Assembly: GCA_951394405.1 (NCBI GenBank)
Contig: OX596340.1
Span: 744,001-808,000 of the forward strand
Length of the DNA stretch: 64,000 bases
Source: Coprinellus micaceus
Lineage: Eukaryota > Basidiomycota > Agaricomycetes > Agaricales > Psathyrellaceae
Reading direction: 5' to 3'
Shown piece after piece: positions 1 to 10,824 of the stretch (positions within the stretch are counted from its first letter, which is position 1; every line of letters starts with the position of its first letter). Under the pieces are notes generated by a model, which saw only the letters and a list, made by a program, of their open reading frames with translations, searched no databases and was not told where the DNA came from. The translations under genes and the position numbers were made by a program.

Positions 1-722
1 CCAGGAGCCACCTGGGCGCCAACCGCACCCGCTCGTGCTCATCCTGGATTTGGTTGCCGGAAATGCAACCGTCAGGGTTGGGAGCGGCATGGGGGCTCAT
101 GGGGGCAAGCCTCTCGAGCAAGTCCGAGCGAGTTTACGGCAGGGTCGCTGGATGGCTTTCAGATTGCCCGACTCCCCTCGGCCCTCTTTATTTGCGGTGA
201 AATAGGGACGATGCCCGGGGCCCGTCTCCGAACGTCGTCGAACATCCACCCGCTTTGAGAATCGGACTGTCCGAGGAGCACAGAAATCCTAAGATACGAC
301 CCCAAGAGCCATCGAGAAGAATGAGTGCAACGACGGAGAGTTGTCAGTTTCCACGGATTTCGATGTCTAGGCCAGCCGACAACGTCAGAGATCGACTGTT
401 GTGGGCGCTTGTATATCATTGGGAGAGCACCGTGTTCACGGGGCGGAGAAGTGAGGTGAAGTTCGAAGTTAAAGATTCAGACCCAGGCGGTAGCCGCGGA
501 GGACTGGCCTCATTTTCATTCCGACTTGCCCTCAGTCAAGTGAGTTGTTCGGAAGTGCATATTATCATCGTTGGTCGCGGGGATACATTTGGACATGAGT
601 AGACTATCCGGCGGCGTCTGCCCTCGAAAATCAACGCCGCGGGGAGTCCTTCGAACGGCAATTGTATTGTCGTCCACCGAAGCAACCAGAAGATACCATC
701 CTGCCACCAGAACAAGACGAGG
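1..722. other. stretch without recognised gene
   Basis: Only short open frames on both strands, none with a recognisable motif or a plausible exon chain. It is the 3' flank of the BTB gene at 723-1898 and may hold its 3' UTR. Confidence 0.5.
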
Positions 723-1898
723 TCAAATTGATGTTGCGGGGTTGAGCACACCCCATTCGGGAAGGTCGAAGTAAAATGGCAGCCGGTCCCAGGTGATGCC
801 CCTCGCGTCCATGTGGGATTCTGCAGCCATATTGTAGCAATTTCTGCATAGCCCTCGTTCCAAATCGACGGTATATACCAGAGCTGGGTCGCCGATATTT
901 TTCTTCAACCATTCCCAAGGAATAAGCAAATGAGGGATACGTGGAGCTGGTCGCCATAAGAAACTCGTCAGGGTCTTCGCTGCATCCCGGCAGGCTTTAG
1001 GGTTGATGCAGCCATCGTACCCAATCGAGTCGAGCCACTGGAATGCATCGTTGAAGCGGTGAAGAAGGCGTTGGCGGCCAACCAGGCATAGCCGTAGCAA
1101 GCCTTCAGACATTGGTTCATATTTTTCAGTAACTCCCTCCGCCACTTCGCGCTCTGCAACTGCCAAACGGTCCTGAAAATTAAAGGCACGATGCGTTTTG
1201 GGTTGTCAGTTGTTAGAGATAACTCATAGTGAAGCCGGTACTCACAAGGGTGCTGGTGTTGCATAAGAAAAGCGCAAACGGGAGTATGCGACGTACTTCA
1301 GGTATATCAGACGACCAGGCAAACTCTGCGGCTTTGTAGGTTGTGTTGGGCTCCTCGGCAATTGTAAGGCATCTGCTGGGACCCTCGCGCTTGATAATCT
1401 TGTCCCAGTCGGATAAGGATGTAACAAATTCGTTATCCAGCCTTCGGATCCCATCCTTGAGAATGAAGTCGATATCGTATTTCCTGCCCATGCGGATCAT
1501 GGAAGCGACGACTCTGAAAGGAAGTGCCACCTTCGTAATATAGTTGCTTCGATAGCGGCCTGTGAGCCAGAGCGGAGAATAACAACGGACGAAGGGAGGA
1601 CTCACTAATCGTAGAGAATCGACAGCAGGCACTCCACGTCCTGCGTGGTGTCCTGCAAGTGAACGACAGGGCATCCCTCGACAGCCCCGTCCACTTCCGT
1701 CGGTTGAGGCAACGAAAACATGTCCGAGAAAATGGTAGAAACCCTTTTAAGCACGCCCCGATGGACCTTGAACTGCATGCTATCGACTTGAAGGACCACA
1801 TTGCCGTCTTCCAACCATATGTTGGAACGCACCACAGGTTCGCGACCTTCCCCACCGTCGATTACAACATCACTTTCGGTTCTCCGGCGCTTGGACAT
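723..1898 (-). CDS. BTB/POZ domain protein, three exons
   Basis: Predicted 347-aa protein from exons 1606-1898, 1246-1546 and 723-1172 (minus strand); the phases fit. The first exon starts with a basic MSKRRR tract and carries the BTB/POZ fold. Its core is the WLEDGNVVLQ strand, then FKVHRGVL and MFSLPQP, up to about residue 97. The second exon has the helical MIRMGRKYDI segment. The third exon has a conserved tail with LVGRQRLLHRF and a late LCRNCY motif. BTB domains dimerise and often act as Cullin-3 adaptors or transcriptional cofactors; no kelch, MATH or zinc-finger partner is visible, so the role is unknown. The first intron needs the acceptor at TCGAAG. The nearer CACAG would bring in a stop codon, so a mild defect is possible. 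Four relatives lie within 12 kb. Confidence 0.75.
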
Positions 1899-2248
1899 AT
1901 CTTAAATTGGTTTGCGTGAATAGAGAGGATGATAGGTCGAGCTCAGCGAGGAGACAAAGGAAGGAGTACCGAATCAACCCAGATACGCAACCGGAAGTGT
2001 GGAGCTGGAACGGACCGAGCCCAGGACAGCGTTCGCCGAGTCGGGCCGAGCGCTGGGCGCTTAAGCTGTAGCCGTTCTCCTGGACCCTGGTACCCTGTGA
2101 GGTGGGGAGGAAGATCGCACGCGAAAGGTGACGATGGTATGCATGTATTGAGTTTAGAGTACGGCTTCACCTGCTGACGCAATACCACATCGTCTACTAC
2201 ACCAAACACCGAGCGGTGCCATTCAGCAACACAAAATTGGCTCAAAAC

Positions 2249-3498
2249 CTACCACGACGTGACGTATGAAGTCGGAAAGGGTAAACCCTTCCTTAAGCTA
2301 AGGGAGCCCATGTTTACTGAGGGCTGCTCCAGATGGGAAACCGAAGATTCTCGGTAAATCGTTCCATAGCCTTTCTCTTCCTTCCATGCGCCCTCAAGGC
2401 TCCCCCATGCGTCGCACAAAAGCGACTTTAGCTCCAACCTAGTCCCCAATCTCATCTACAGGAGTATCTCCAGCACATCCCATGTCTGAATCATCAAACC
2501 CAGGAGACTCCGGCTGCCATATTGCCTTTGTCAAGTCCAGGATCATCCTTGAACAATGTTGCGGATGGGGTGCTTTAGTAAAGGTGTTCCCGAATTGGCC
2601 AATGTTATCCACCCAGGCAAAAAATTCGCTGTAACGCTCGAGTAGCGTGTGTCGACAGAGGAGGGCAGTACGCTGGGCTTCGACAGACAGCGATACTCCT
2701 GGGGAGTTGTCAACCCTGGGCTCTGGGCCCAGCAAGATGGTTTCCTGACAAGGGGCGGATCGGAGTGTACGGCCACTGAGTAAATCGAGAGCAATTGGTA
2801 ATTGATATGCCACTCACAATTGATTGCAGTTGATCCAGTAATAAGCAACAGGGAGGGCCAAAGTGAGCTCATCTATGTCGCTACATGCGGTGCAGAAATT
2901 CACGATGCGGATTAAAACATCTGTTTCTCCGGCGCCCTCGTCATCTATCCCAAGCCAGCCGATCCGGGCCTTGGCTCGACTGAACTCCCAAAGTGTTTCT
3001 GGGAACTCTGCCCTGAGCCTAGACACACCTTCCTTGAAGATATGCTGTATTTCGTACTTCCAATTTGGATCATAGCGAAGATATCGTCAAGGCGTCGGAT
3101 GGCCTCCTTAGCACTGTAAGCACCGTAAGTAAATGATGGTTAGCAATTCAATGGTCGAAGCTGTAGTGCATTAGAGAAACCGGGGCTCACCGATCATAGA
3201 TCTCCGAAAGAACGACAGTGAGGCCTTGTGCAGAGTCCTGAAGTTGGAGAATGTTGCATCCGTCTACCTCCGGCTGTAACCCACCTATTGGCTGAGGCAT
3301 AGAGAAGACATCAGCAAATACTGTGGACAATCTGGCTAGATAACCCTGATGGACTTTGAACTGCAAACCCTCAGCTTGTATGACAATGTTGCCGTCGCTG
3401 AGCCAGATTTTCGAACGCCTCACGGGCCTTCCGCTGTACTGGCAGGACCCCCCTGGTCTTTCCGGACTGGTGGTGTTGGTGATATGACCCTCAGACAT
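2249..3498 (-). pseudogene. decayed BTB/POZ gene
   Basis: The first exon (3191-3498) encodes a good BTB domain (WLSDGNIVIQ, FKVHQGYLARL, VFSMPQP) and ends at a consensus donor in the same place as its paralogues. The second exon begins in frame after the acceptor near 3125 and reads to AMIQIG near 3055. There one base is missing before KYEIQHIFKEG, so the frame shifts. A second frame change lies near 2440-2455: the tail runs into a stop after DTPVDEIGD, while the paralogue-like LCDAW continuation sits in another frame. Two independent lesions point to a pseudogene, though assembly error at either site cannot be excluded. Same orientation as the BTB genes on either side. Confidence 0.7.
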
Positions 3499-4126
3499 CT
3501 GGGGTGTAGCGGGCGTAGATGACAGTTGGGGCGAAAGGCGTGTCAGAATCTGGGGCTCGAACCTTACACGTGTGTTGCCTCGTGGTCTACTGGCGGGACG
3601 ATGCTTCAGGCGCCCTTGGCATATCGACGAAGGTTACCCATGGTATGACCATGATGTGTGGGTGGGAGGGAACACTTCACCACGATGGGGCGTCAACATC
3701 TCGCAAACGTGCACACATCTGAAGCAGACGTTAACCACTACGCTATCCTTCAACAGACGGGTGGGCCCCCGTCCTGACGAGACTTACGAGCCTTCTGGCA
3801 AAGTCCAGCCCTTCCTGTGCAATGCGTGCACTGTCCAGCCTGTGTCCAGGTCGGTGCTCTGGTCGCTCGAGAGAATCCGAGGTTGACGATGGTTGACAGG
3901 GTGTGGATATACTTACCGCAAACGCGAGGTTATATAACGCCATCCCTTCTGTCAGTCGTCGAAGGAAAGGGGGGAGAAGCAGGGTGGGCTAATACCCTCC
4001 GAAGTATCAAAAATGCGAAGGTTAACAGACAAATGGTAGGTAAATCGAGGTTCAAGGCACCTGCCCTTGGAGTTAGGACCCCAAGCTAGAGCGGGACATA
4101 ATTGAGGTGGGATATTCTCCCCTGAA
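3499..4126. other. stretch without recognised gene
   Basis: Spacer between two minus-strand BTB genes. The frames are short and show no motif. It should hold the promoter of the 2249-3498 pseudogene and the 3' UTR of the next gene. Confidence 0.45.
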
Positions 4127-5442
4127 TCAGGCTGCACTTGGTGCGTTGAGGGTATTCCAGTCCGGGAGGTCGAAATAGGAGGGTAAAAGGTTCCACGTAA
4201 CCTCCCTCTCCTCCACATACGCCCTCCTCGCCTTGCTGTAGCACTCGGAACACAGTTCGTTCTTGAGATCAGGACCTTTGTCCATTTCCTTGAGCTCTTT
4301 TTCGAAGCCCTCCCACGGATGTATCATCAGGCAAAGCTGCGGTTGTGGTCGCCACAGCGTGTCTACTAGATTCTTCCCTATCTGACCACACTGGGGTCGG
4401 CGTAGGCAGACTCCGGGGCTTCCAAGGTCGTTGACCCATGGGGAAAAAGCGTCATCGAAGCGACGAATCAGCCTTTCCCGCCCGGCCAAGCAGACTCGCA
4501 GCAGCTCGGAAGAGAGTGGCTGACAGCGCTCCACAGCACCTCCGACCTTGACTAGGTCCCCCAAGACAAGGGTCCCCTGCGAGCACAGAGGCGTAGATCA
4601 GAATACTTCGTAGACGTAGGTATCGTGCAACTCACAAAATCCTTGGTATTGCACCAGAAGTAGGCAATAGGGAGTATGGAGCGCACTTCATTGATATCAG
4701 AGGAGTTTGCCAACTCTGTAAATCGGTAAAGCGTATCGGCTTCCCCTTCGTAGACTGTCCACGTGGTGCAGTTGTAGACCTTATCCCAGGCCGAAAGTGT
4801 TGTCGCAAACTCGTGCTTTAGCCGTTGAATGGCCACTTCGAGTAGAAACGCGATAGTATACTTCTGTCCCATGCGGATCATGGCCGCAGCAACTTCGAAC
4901 GGAATACGGACCTCCGTAATATACTGACTGAAGCCAAAAGCATCAGAGTCGTCTAAGTATCCAGCCAGGTAGATGGGGGTGGGGACCCACTGATCGTAGA
5001 GAACGGAGAGCATATGGCGAACGTCCTGAACGGTGTCCTGTAGGTGGACAAGCGGGCATCCATCGACGACCTCGTTGCCTTCTGACGGCTGAGGCATCAG
5101 AAATACGTCTGAGAATATTGGAGAGGCCCGAGAGAGGACACTACGATGAACTTTGAATTGCGTATTCCCAGCTTGAAGAACGATGTTTCCATCTTCCATC
5201 CATAGGTCGGATCGCATCAGAAGTGCCTCGTTCGAGCTAGCAGGATCCTGCACTTCTACTGCGCCAGGTCCAGTGCGACGTATTTTCGGCAGGAGAGTAG
5301 AGGAGGGTCGGCAAGAGGTGATCAGGATAGGGTCGTCGTGTCGACAAGGTGAGGAGGGCCAATTGATCACAACGCGATCATCAGGCACAAATTGGGTCGC
5401 CGATCTAAGTCGGCCGATACGGCGGAGGTTCGGCATCGCCAC
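4127..5442 (-). CDS. BTB/POZ domain protein, three exons
   Basis: Exons 4991-5442, 4636-4927 and 4127-4576 give a 397-aa protein with consistent phases. The BTB domain (RSDLWMEDGNIVLQ, FKVHRSVLSRASPIFSDVF) is at about residues 75-150, later than in the paralogues because of a ~75-residue N-terminal extension. The paralogue start MPKRRRT corresponds here to LPKIRRT, so the old start may be lost and the upstream ATG at 5442 used instead. The first intron (4928-4990, 63 nt) has no stop and a length divisible by three, so retention would still give a complete protein. The third exon carries LAGRERLIRRF and LCSECY. Function unknown beyond BTB-mediated dimerisation or adaptor roles known for the family. 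Confidence 0.75.
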
Positions 5443-6060
5443 TTCAAGTTAGGGGCGGGCGCTTAAATGGCGACTTCAGATACGTGTTTGTGGTCAATCG
5501 CGAGAGGAAGACAAGGCGCATCAAGGCACGTACCCCACCATTGAAGCTATTTGTAATGAGTAGAAGGTTATCCATGAATAGAGGAAGAATTGAAAGCCGG
5601 TACGGTTGAGAGGGAAGGGACATGATCAGGGCCCGGAGATGAGTTGGGGAAGAGCGCAAATTCTGATGGTCAAGAGCTGAGAGAAGGTGCTGCTCGGTGG
5701 TCAATTATATCAGCTCCATGGGTCATTTTCCTCAAATCGTGGTCTCGTTGTTCGTCTGCCTGACTTTCTCATCTGTGCGACTTCGTCAAGCGTGCGGCCC
5801 GAGGCCTCATGCATCATGGCGTATCGGGGATCAGTGCGATAAGATGGCCGCTGGATCGGGTGACGTGGCGTGGGCGTGGTTTTGCTCGAGCTCGAACGAC
5901 ACACCACCGTCGAAGTCCCAGCTGTCTGACTCTTCCTACTCATACGAAGATTGCCGCTTGCGGCCAAACTCGTCAGGCTCATAATTTGGCCACTAGCGCG
6001 CCGTTTCTAACGGCGCCACTGTGTCTGTGCTGTATGTACCATCCCATGATTCAGCAATAG
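5443..6060. other. divergent intergenic region
   Basis: Lies between a minus-strand BTB gene and a plus-strand gene, so it should hold both promoters. Several short frames, none convincing. GGGCGCTTA (reverse complement of TAAGCGCCC, seen seven times in the window) is at 5457-5465, just before the BTB start. Confidence 0.4.
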
Positions 6061-6761
6061 ATGAGGCGACTGACTGAGCTATCTGCCCCTGGCGATAGAT
6101 TCGATGGACGATACCCAGATTATATTCCCTGGGAGGAAGGGTTTACCCACCCTGCTCTTGCTCGAGTCCCAGGATCCTTTATATACCATCTAGGCTGGGT
6201 AGTCAAAGTCGAGGGCATCGCGGAGTACGCCAATGTGTTCATTGGCCTCGACAACCACTTGGTCGGACCGATGTGGGTCAAAACACACGGCCCCGAGAGC
6301 ATGAAGAATTTGAGCAAATCTGGGTGCGGAGCATCCATATTTCTGTAAAGTTATGTGCGGTCAAGCATCCCCTTAGACTTATGATTCCAGATGCTTCTGT
6401 TGTTGGGCTGGATTATGTCCAGATTCAGATCGCAGGAAACTACCTTCGATCGACGCTGAATTCTCTGAGCGACAAGGTGTTTCTGCAAGAGAAGGTCATC
6501 AAAATGGCACTCCCTGCACTCAAATGGACGGAGGATACATTCAAACAAGGCGGGCCGTTCAAGAATTTGATATGGGTTCGATTGCCCCACCAGGGGGAAC
6601 CCCACACAACCGAGTTCCCCTGCATCGGACAGCACTATGGGCCAGATGCAGAACCTGAGGCGAATGAGGAAGGGCTGCCTCAGGTACCACCTGAGATAGC
6701 CTTCATAATCCAGCGCGAGTATTTTAGGAAGCCCGAGTCCGTACATAGTATCCCGAGGTAG
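6061..6761 (+). CDS. uncharacterised two-exon protein, paralogue of 20274-20968
   Basis: Exons 6061-6323 and 6377-6761 give 215 aa. The intron has donor GTGCGG and acceptor CCTTAG. Its position matches the intron of the minus-strand paralogue at 20274-20968 exactly, which supports both models. Shared blocks are PWEE, HPAL, IYHLGW, a conserved DYVQIQ/DYVFIQ strand, FLQEKVI, W(T)E/KTF, LIWVR, EFPCIGQHY, and a tail LPQ(V/I)PPE(I/M)xFI. No known domain, signal peptide or membrane segment was recognised. The FPCIGQHYGP block followed by an acidic PE-rich stretch looks like the end of a folded domain. The start is the first ATG of the frame, immediately after a stop. A dispersed lineage-specific family is the most that can be said. 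Confidence 0.6.
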
Positions 6762-7322
6762 CCTTTCCCGGTCACTGAACACCGGGGGGTCCGGTTGACG
6801 ACTACGCACTGCTGATATTTGCGCGCCGCAGCTGCGTACACATGAATCACAGCATCTCTCCGGTTATTTCTGTATTACTGTAAAGATTCTCCGAAATAAT
6901 ACCACTTCCTCGCAAGTCCAAGAACTGGGGCCTAAGTTGAAAAATCCGGCAACACGCTGACAGGGGTAATCAAATCAGAAGTGGACGGATTTATGCCGCC
7001 TTCCCTGTGTATTTTCTAGTGGAGAGGCTTTTAGGGGGTGCCAGCAGAAGAATGAAAGAAGGGTCGACTCCTTCAGTCCGGTCGTGTTCCCACGGTAGGC
7101 AGTGGGCGCCTATTCTCCGAGCCCTCAACACGCGCACATGCCACCGACTAAGCGGTCGCCTCCACCCGGGGACCTGAGATTCCGCAGCCGATACGTTCAC
7201 CAAAAAAGTCACTTCCAAAAACTGCCGATAACCAGACATTCAAACGAAGGTCCACCACCTGAGATAAACGGGTACATACTACGCCCAAAACACAGCCGCG
7301 CCCAAACACCTCAGACTGGCAC
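6762..7322. other. intergenic, with a fragment of an older repeat
   Basis: No gene seen. At about 7078-7118 the reverse complement reads GCGCCCACTGCCTACCGTGG, close to the start of the repeat copies at 13438 and 24426. This may be a small fragment of that repeat. Confidence 0.4.
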
Positions 7323-10300
7323 CTACCCCTTGAACGTATGACTCTTATTCCCACCCTTAAAATCGCTCCTCTGCTTCGGCGGCGCGCGGAACTCCGAGCT
7401 ATAGAAGTACCCCGCAGGTCCCTTCGGCGCGGCGTCCTTGCCCTTACCGCCCCTGCCTTTCTTCCCTTTACCCTCCGCGGGGCCCTTGGTCCTCTTCGCG
7501 GAGGGTCCTTGGTCGAGGACGTTCGGAGTCGCGGTGAAGTCGTACGGCGTCTCATCGTCTTCTGCCTGAGGGGAAGATTCCGGGGAGGCCAAGGCCTTCT
7601 TCTGCTTTTTGGTTTTGGGCTTCGCAGGAGTAGCCTTGGACGTTGTCGCACCCTCCTCTCGCTCTCCATCCACCTCCGCCTCTTGACCAAACTCGGCACC
7701 TCCATCCGGAGACACAGCCCGGCTCCCCTCCTGCGATGCAGCAGCGGAAGCCAGCTGCTCACGCTTCCGCTTCTTCCTATTACTCGTCGTCTTCCTCCCA
7801 ACGACCACAATCGGGCCCATATCCTCCATACCCGCAACCGTCATCGTGTTCGCCATCTTGCTCGTCGCCGTATTCGTCGCCGCTGTCGCGATCGTCGTCC
7901 GCTGAGCCGCAGGGACATACGCCAACGGCCTCGCATCGATATGCATACCCAAAGCTGGATCGAACTCAGCCTCCTCTATTTCCGTTTCCTTGCCATTCAC
8001 TGCGGAAGTAGAACCGAGGATCTTGGGCACACTCGGCGCGATGACGAACGTGCTGTTTATCTTGGACACGAGAGCCTTGAATTCGGGGTTATGGACCGGT
8101 TTTGAGGGGCCCGCAGTGGCGGAGGAGCTGAGGACTGAGCCGAAGAGGGCGCTTTTTGTGGTGGAGAGGGTGCTCGAGGAGTGATGTTGCGTTAAGGAGG
8201 TTCTGGAGGAAGGAGCGCCGAGCAGGGAAGAGGATTTGGCAATCAAATTTGAGGTGGCCGTAGCTGTAGTGGGACAAATAAGCACACAGAGCGTAGGAGA
8301 TGTGAATGAGATGTTACCTGCTCCCCACAACCCACTGTCCTTGGCTGGAACGCCCTGACTACTCTCAGTCTTTTCATCAACGACCATCTGATCTTCCTTC
8401 CCAGCCCGCGTATTCTCCTCCTCCACAGTTGGTGCCACGCTCTCCTTCTCCTCTCCCTTCTCTTCCTTCGGCCCTTGCAACCCCCTCCGCACCGCCTCCC
8501 TCACAACCTCCAAAAGATCCTTCGCCCTCCTCCTCACAACAGGCGGCACACCCGCTCCACCCCTAAACATCCCCAGCAACCCGTTCATATCCGCAGGCGC
8601 ATTCTCTGCCAACGTAAACAAGAAATGGTTGGGCAACACGTACCGCGTGCTCTCATCCTCCTCCCGAGCAACGGCGTCGCGCCATCGGTGGACTGCGCGG
8701 TAGACAAGCCGCGCCATCTTGGTAGGGCCTGGGGTGGAAGCAAAGCTGGGGGAGGTAGAGTCGTCTTCTTCCCCGGGGATGTAGGTCAAGGAGGTCTTGT
8801 TCCACTTCTTAGCGAGGGAGTCCCAGCCTCCAGGCCCCGACCCTCTCTGCGAGTCGTACATTTCAGACGTATATTGCCTAAGAGAAGTCTGTGACGACCT
8901 GAAGAGCGTCTCAGCTAGCAAGGTGCGGGGTTTCCCGACCGGCGTCCCGGCGCGCGAGTTATCTCTCGAAGCAGGGCGGGAGTTGATGGAGGCTTCTTTG
9001 TCTGTGAGAGCACCCCGGAGACGGTCGTAGAGGTAGAGTAGCCAGTGTGTATCACTCTGAGCGTAATGCAGCATCTCCTCCGGAAGGGGCCGGATACGCC
9101 AGTCCGCTAGTTGATACTTTTTGTCGGGGGTATAGTCCGCGTAGAGCTCGAGGAGGGTGGCCAACCCGTGCTTGGGGAGCTCCAAGAGCTTCGATGCATG
9201 GAAGGTGTCAAATAGCCCAACGACATAGACACCAAAGTCCTGTTGGAGCCACACGATATCGCTCTCAGCCCCGTGGAACACCTTCACGACATGGGGGTTG
9301 GTGAAAGCCTCGTTCAACTCGTGCGTTCTACCGCGGATGTCCGGTGAGAGGAGGTCGACGATGAAGTCGCCCCCAGAACGCGTAGTGAGCTGCATGAGGC
9401 ATAGGAAGCCACGATACGTCCGGTAGGAGTGGTGCTCTAGGTCGACTGCGATCTCCCGCACGTCGGCGGAAGTGAGGTGCGCGAGGAGGTCGGAGAATTG
9501 GGAGGAGGTAGAGACGTAGGTGACAGGGGCGGGGAGACTCCGGGGTGAAGGAGGTGAGGATGGGGCGGCGAAAACGTGTGAGGGGTGTTGGAGGTGTGTT
9601 ATCTCAAAGTAGTATGGATGTGAGGGACTGTAGACTGGAGGTCAATCGACGTCTCCAAGAGTTAAAAAAAAACGGACTAACAGGGTAGCATCCTCGTCAT
9701 CCCCTCCCGCAAAGCTCTCTACGATATCTTCCTTTTGCAAAACATATCCCAGGGGCACACGAGCGTTGTATTTATGCTTCAATGACCGTGGTTGGACGTC
9801 GTCCGAGTTATCGACCTTGGTAGGGAAGAACAACTGAGGCTTGGAGAGCGTAGCAGCGTGCTGCAATGATGCTGGAAGATACGGCTTGGACTGCGTCGTT
9901 GCAGAGGGCTTCTGGGCAGATGAAGATGCCGCCTTTGCTGTGGTCGTAGTGGATGCCGCTGGTCGTTTGAGTTTTCCAGAATACTCGTCGAGGCAGATGT
10001 CCTATACAATCTTCAGCATGATAGAAGTCTACGTGAACAACAACACGCACCGTCTTTTCCAGGAGAACATCCACGAAATCCACCACAGTCCCATGGAAAT
10101 CATCGACTAAATCCTCGCCCTCGACGCGTACCTCCTTCCCTTTACCCTTCCCATCCGCCAAAGCAATGCATTTCCCCAACAACGCCAAGACCCTCCCCTC
10201 TAAACGATCTACATTCTTCTTGATTCCCTCGTCGACACTCTTGTAAAAATCGAGATCCGCTGGGAGCCCCGCTGAAGCCCGGGTGGCTTTGTGCGCGGTT

Positions 10301-10380
10301 GCCTGCAACCCAGTGTGGAACGTCGCGAACGTCTCCGTCGTTGGTGGGCTCCTGGGCGTCGATGGCCCGGCGGTGTTCAT
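7323..10380 (-). CDS. RRP6: Rrp6/EXOSC10-type nuclear exosome 3'-5' exonuclease
   Basis: Exons 10051-10380, 9682-10001, 8318-9627 and 7323-8263 give 966 aa with matching phases. Rrp6 is the nuclear, exosome-associated DEDD-Y hydrolytic 3'-5' exoribonuclease that trims rRNA, snRNA and snoRNA precursors and degrades aberrant transcripts. The N-terminal ~100 residues fit the PMC2NT region that binds the Rrp47 cofactor. A conserved Rrp6 linker (KPQLFF, VDNSD, PHPYYFEI-like SHPYYFEI) leads into the nuclease domain. Catalytic residues visible are D279 and E281 (AVDLEHH), D340 (HGAESD), and Y405 and D409 (HYAQSD). An HRDC-like helical region follows at about residues 500-600, then a long low-complexity, Lys-rich tail suited to nuclear localisation and RNA binding. 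The start ATG at 10380 is preferred over one 48 nt upstream because the protein then begins with a normal MNTAGP tract. The last intron (8264-8317, 54 nt) is in frame and stop-free. Confidence 0.9.
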
Positions 10381-10502
10381 TTTCGTGTCGGGATCGTGCT
10401 CGTAAGCGCCCAGGAAGACGAGGGACAAGGCGGGAAGAGGTCAGGAGAAATTTGATGCGCCTCGCGCCTGGATTTGGCTTTGTTTGGCTGATACCCAACA
10501 GG

Positions 10503-10575
10503 TCCTTCTTAGCTCAGTTGGTAGAGCGCGTCACTAGTAATGACGAGGTCAGTCGTTCGAGTCGGCTAGAAGGAA
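10503..10575 (+). tRNA. tRNA-Thr (anticodon AGT), no intron
   Basis: A 73-nt cloverleaf folds cleanly. The 7-bp acceptor stem pairs TCCTTCT with AGAAGGA, the D arm is GCTCAGTTGGTAGAGC, and the 5-bp anticodon stem CGTCA/TGACG encloses loop CTAGTAA with anticodon AGT (read as inosine-GU after modification). The T arm is AGTCG-TTCGAGT-CGGCT and the discriminator base is A. A- and B-box sequences are present in the D and T arms. It lies about 120 bp upstream of RRP6, in the opposite orientation. Confidence 0.95.
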
Positions 10576-10578
10576 GTC

Positions 10579-10583
10579 TTTTT
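10579..10583 (+). terminator. RNA polymerase III T-run terminator
   Basis: TTTTT starts four bases after the tRNA-Thr discriminator base, as expected for Pol III termination. Confidence 0.8.
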
Positions 10584-10824
10584 GTTCCTCTTTCCCCTCA
10601 TCTTCACAGGTCACAGGTCCCCTGAGCCTGCTGGGCCCTGGGCCCTCCACGGTTCCATCGCGACCCCGACCAATCGTGACAGCGACAGCCACCCGAACTC
10701 CTCCACGTGTTCGTGGGGGAGGCTGGCCGTGAATCATCCCGACTCGGACATGCCAGCGGGCACACGCCCACACTTCTTGCCCCCTCCCACCATCCTCGAC
10801 TCTAATCCGTTCTGGAGCTTCGAA

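Noticed and set aside
7338..8105. 255-codon plus-strand frame opposite RRP6
   Set aside because: Shadow of the RRP6 low-complexity tail, Arg/Leu-rich with no motif.
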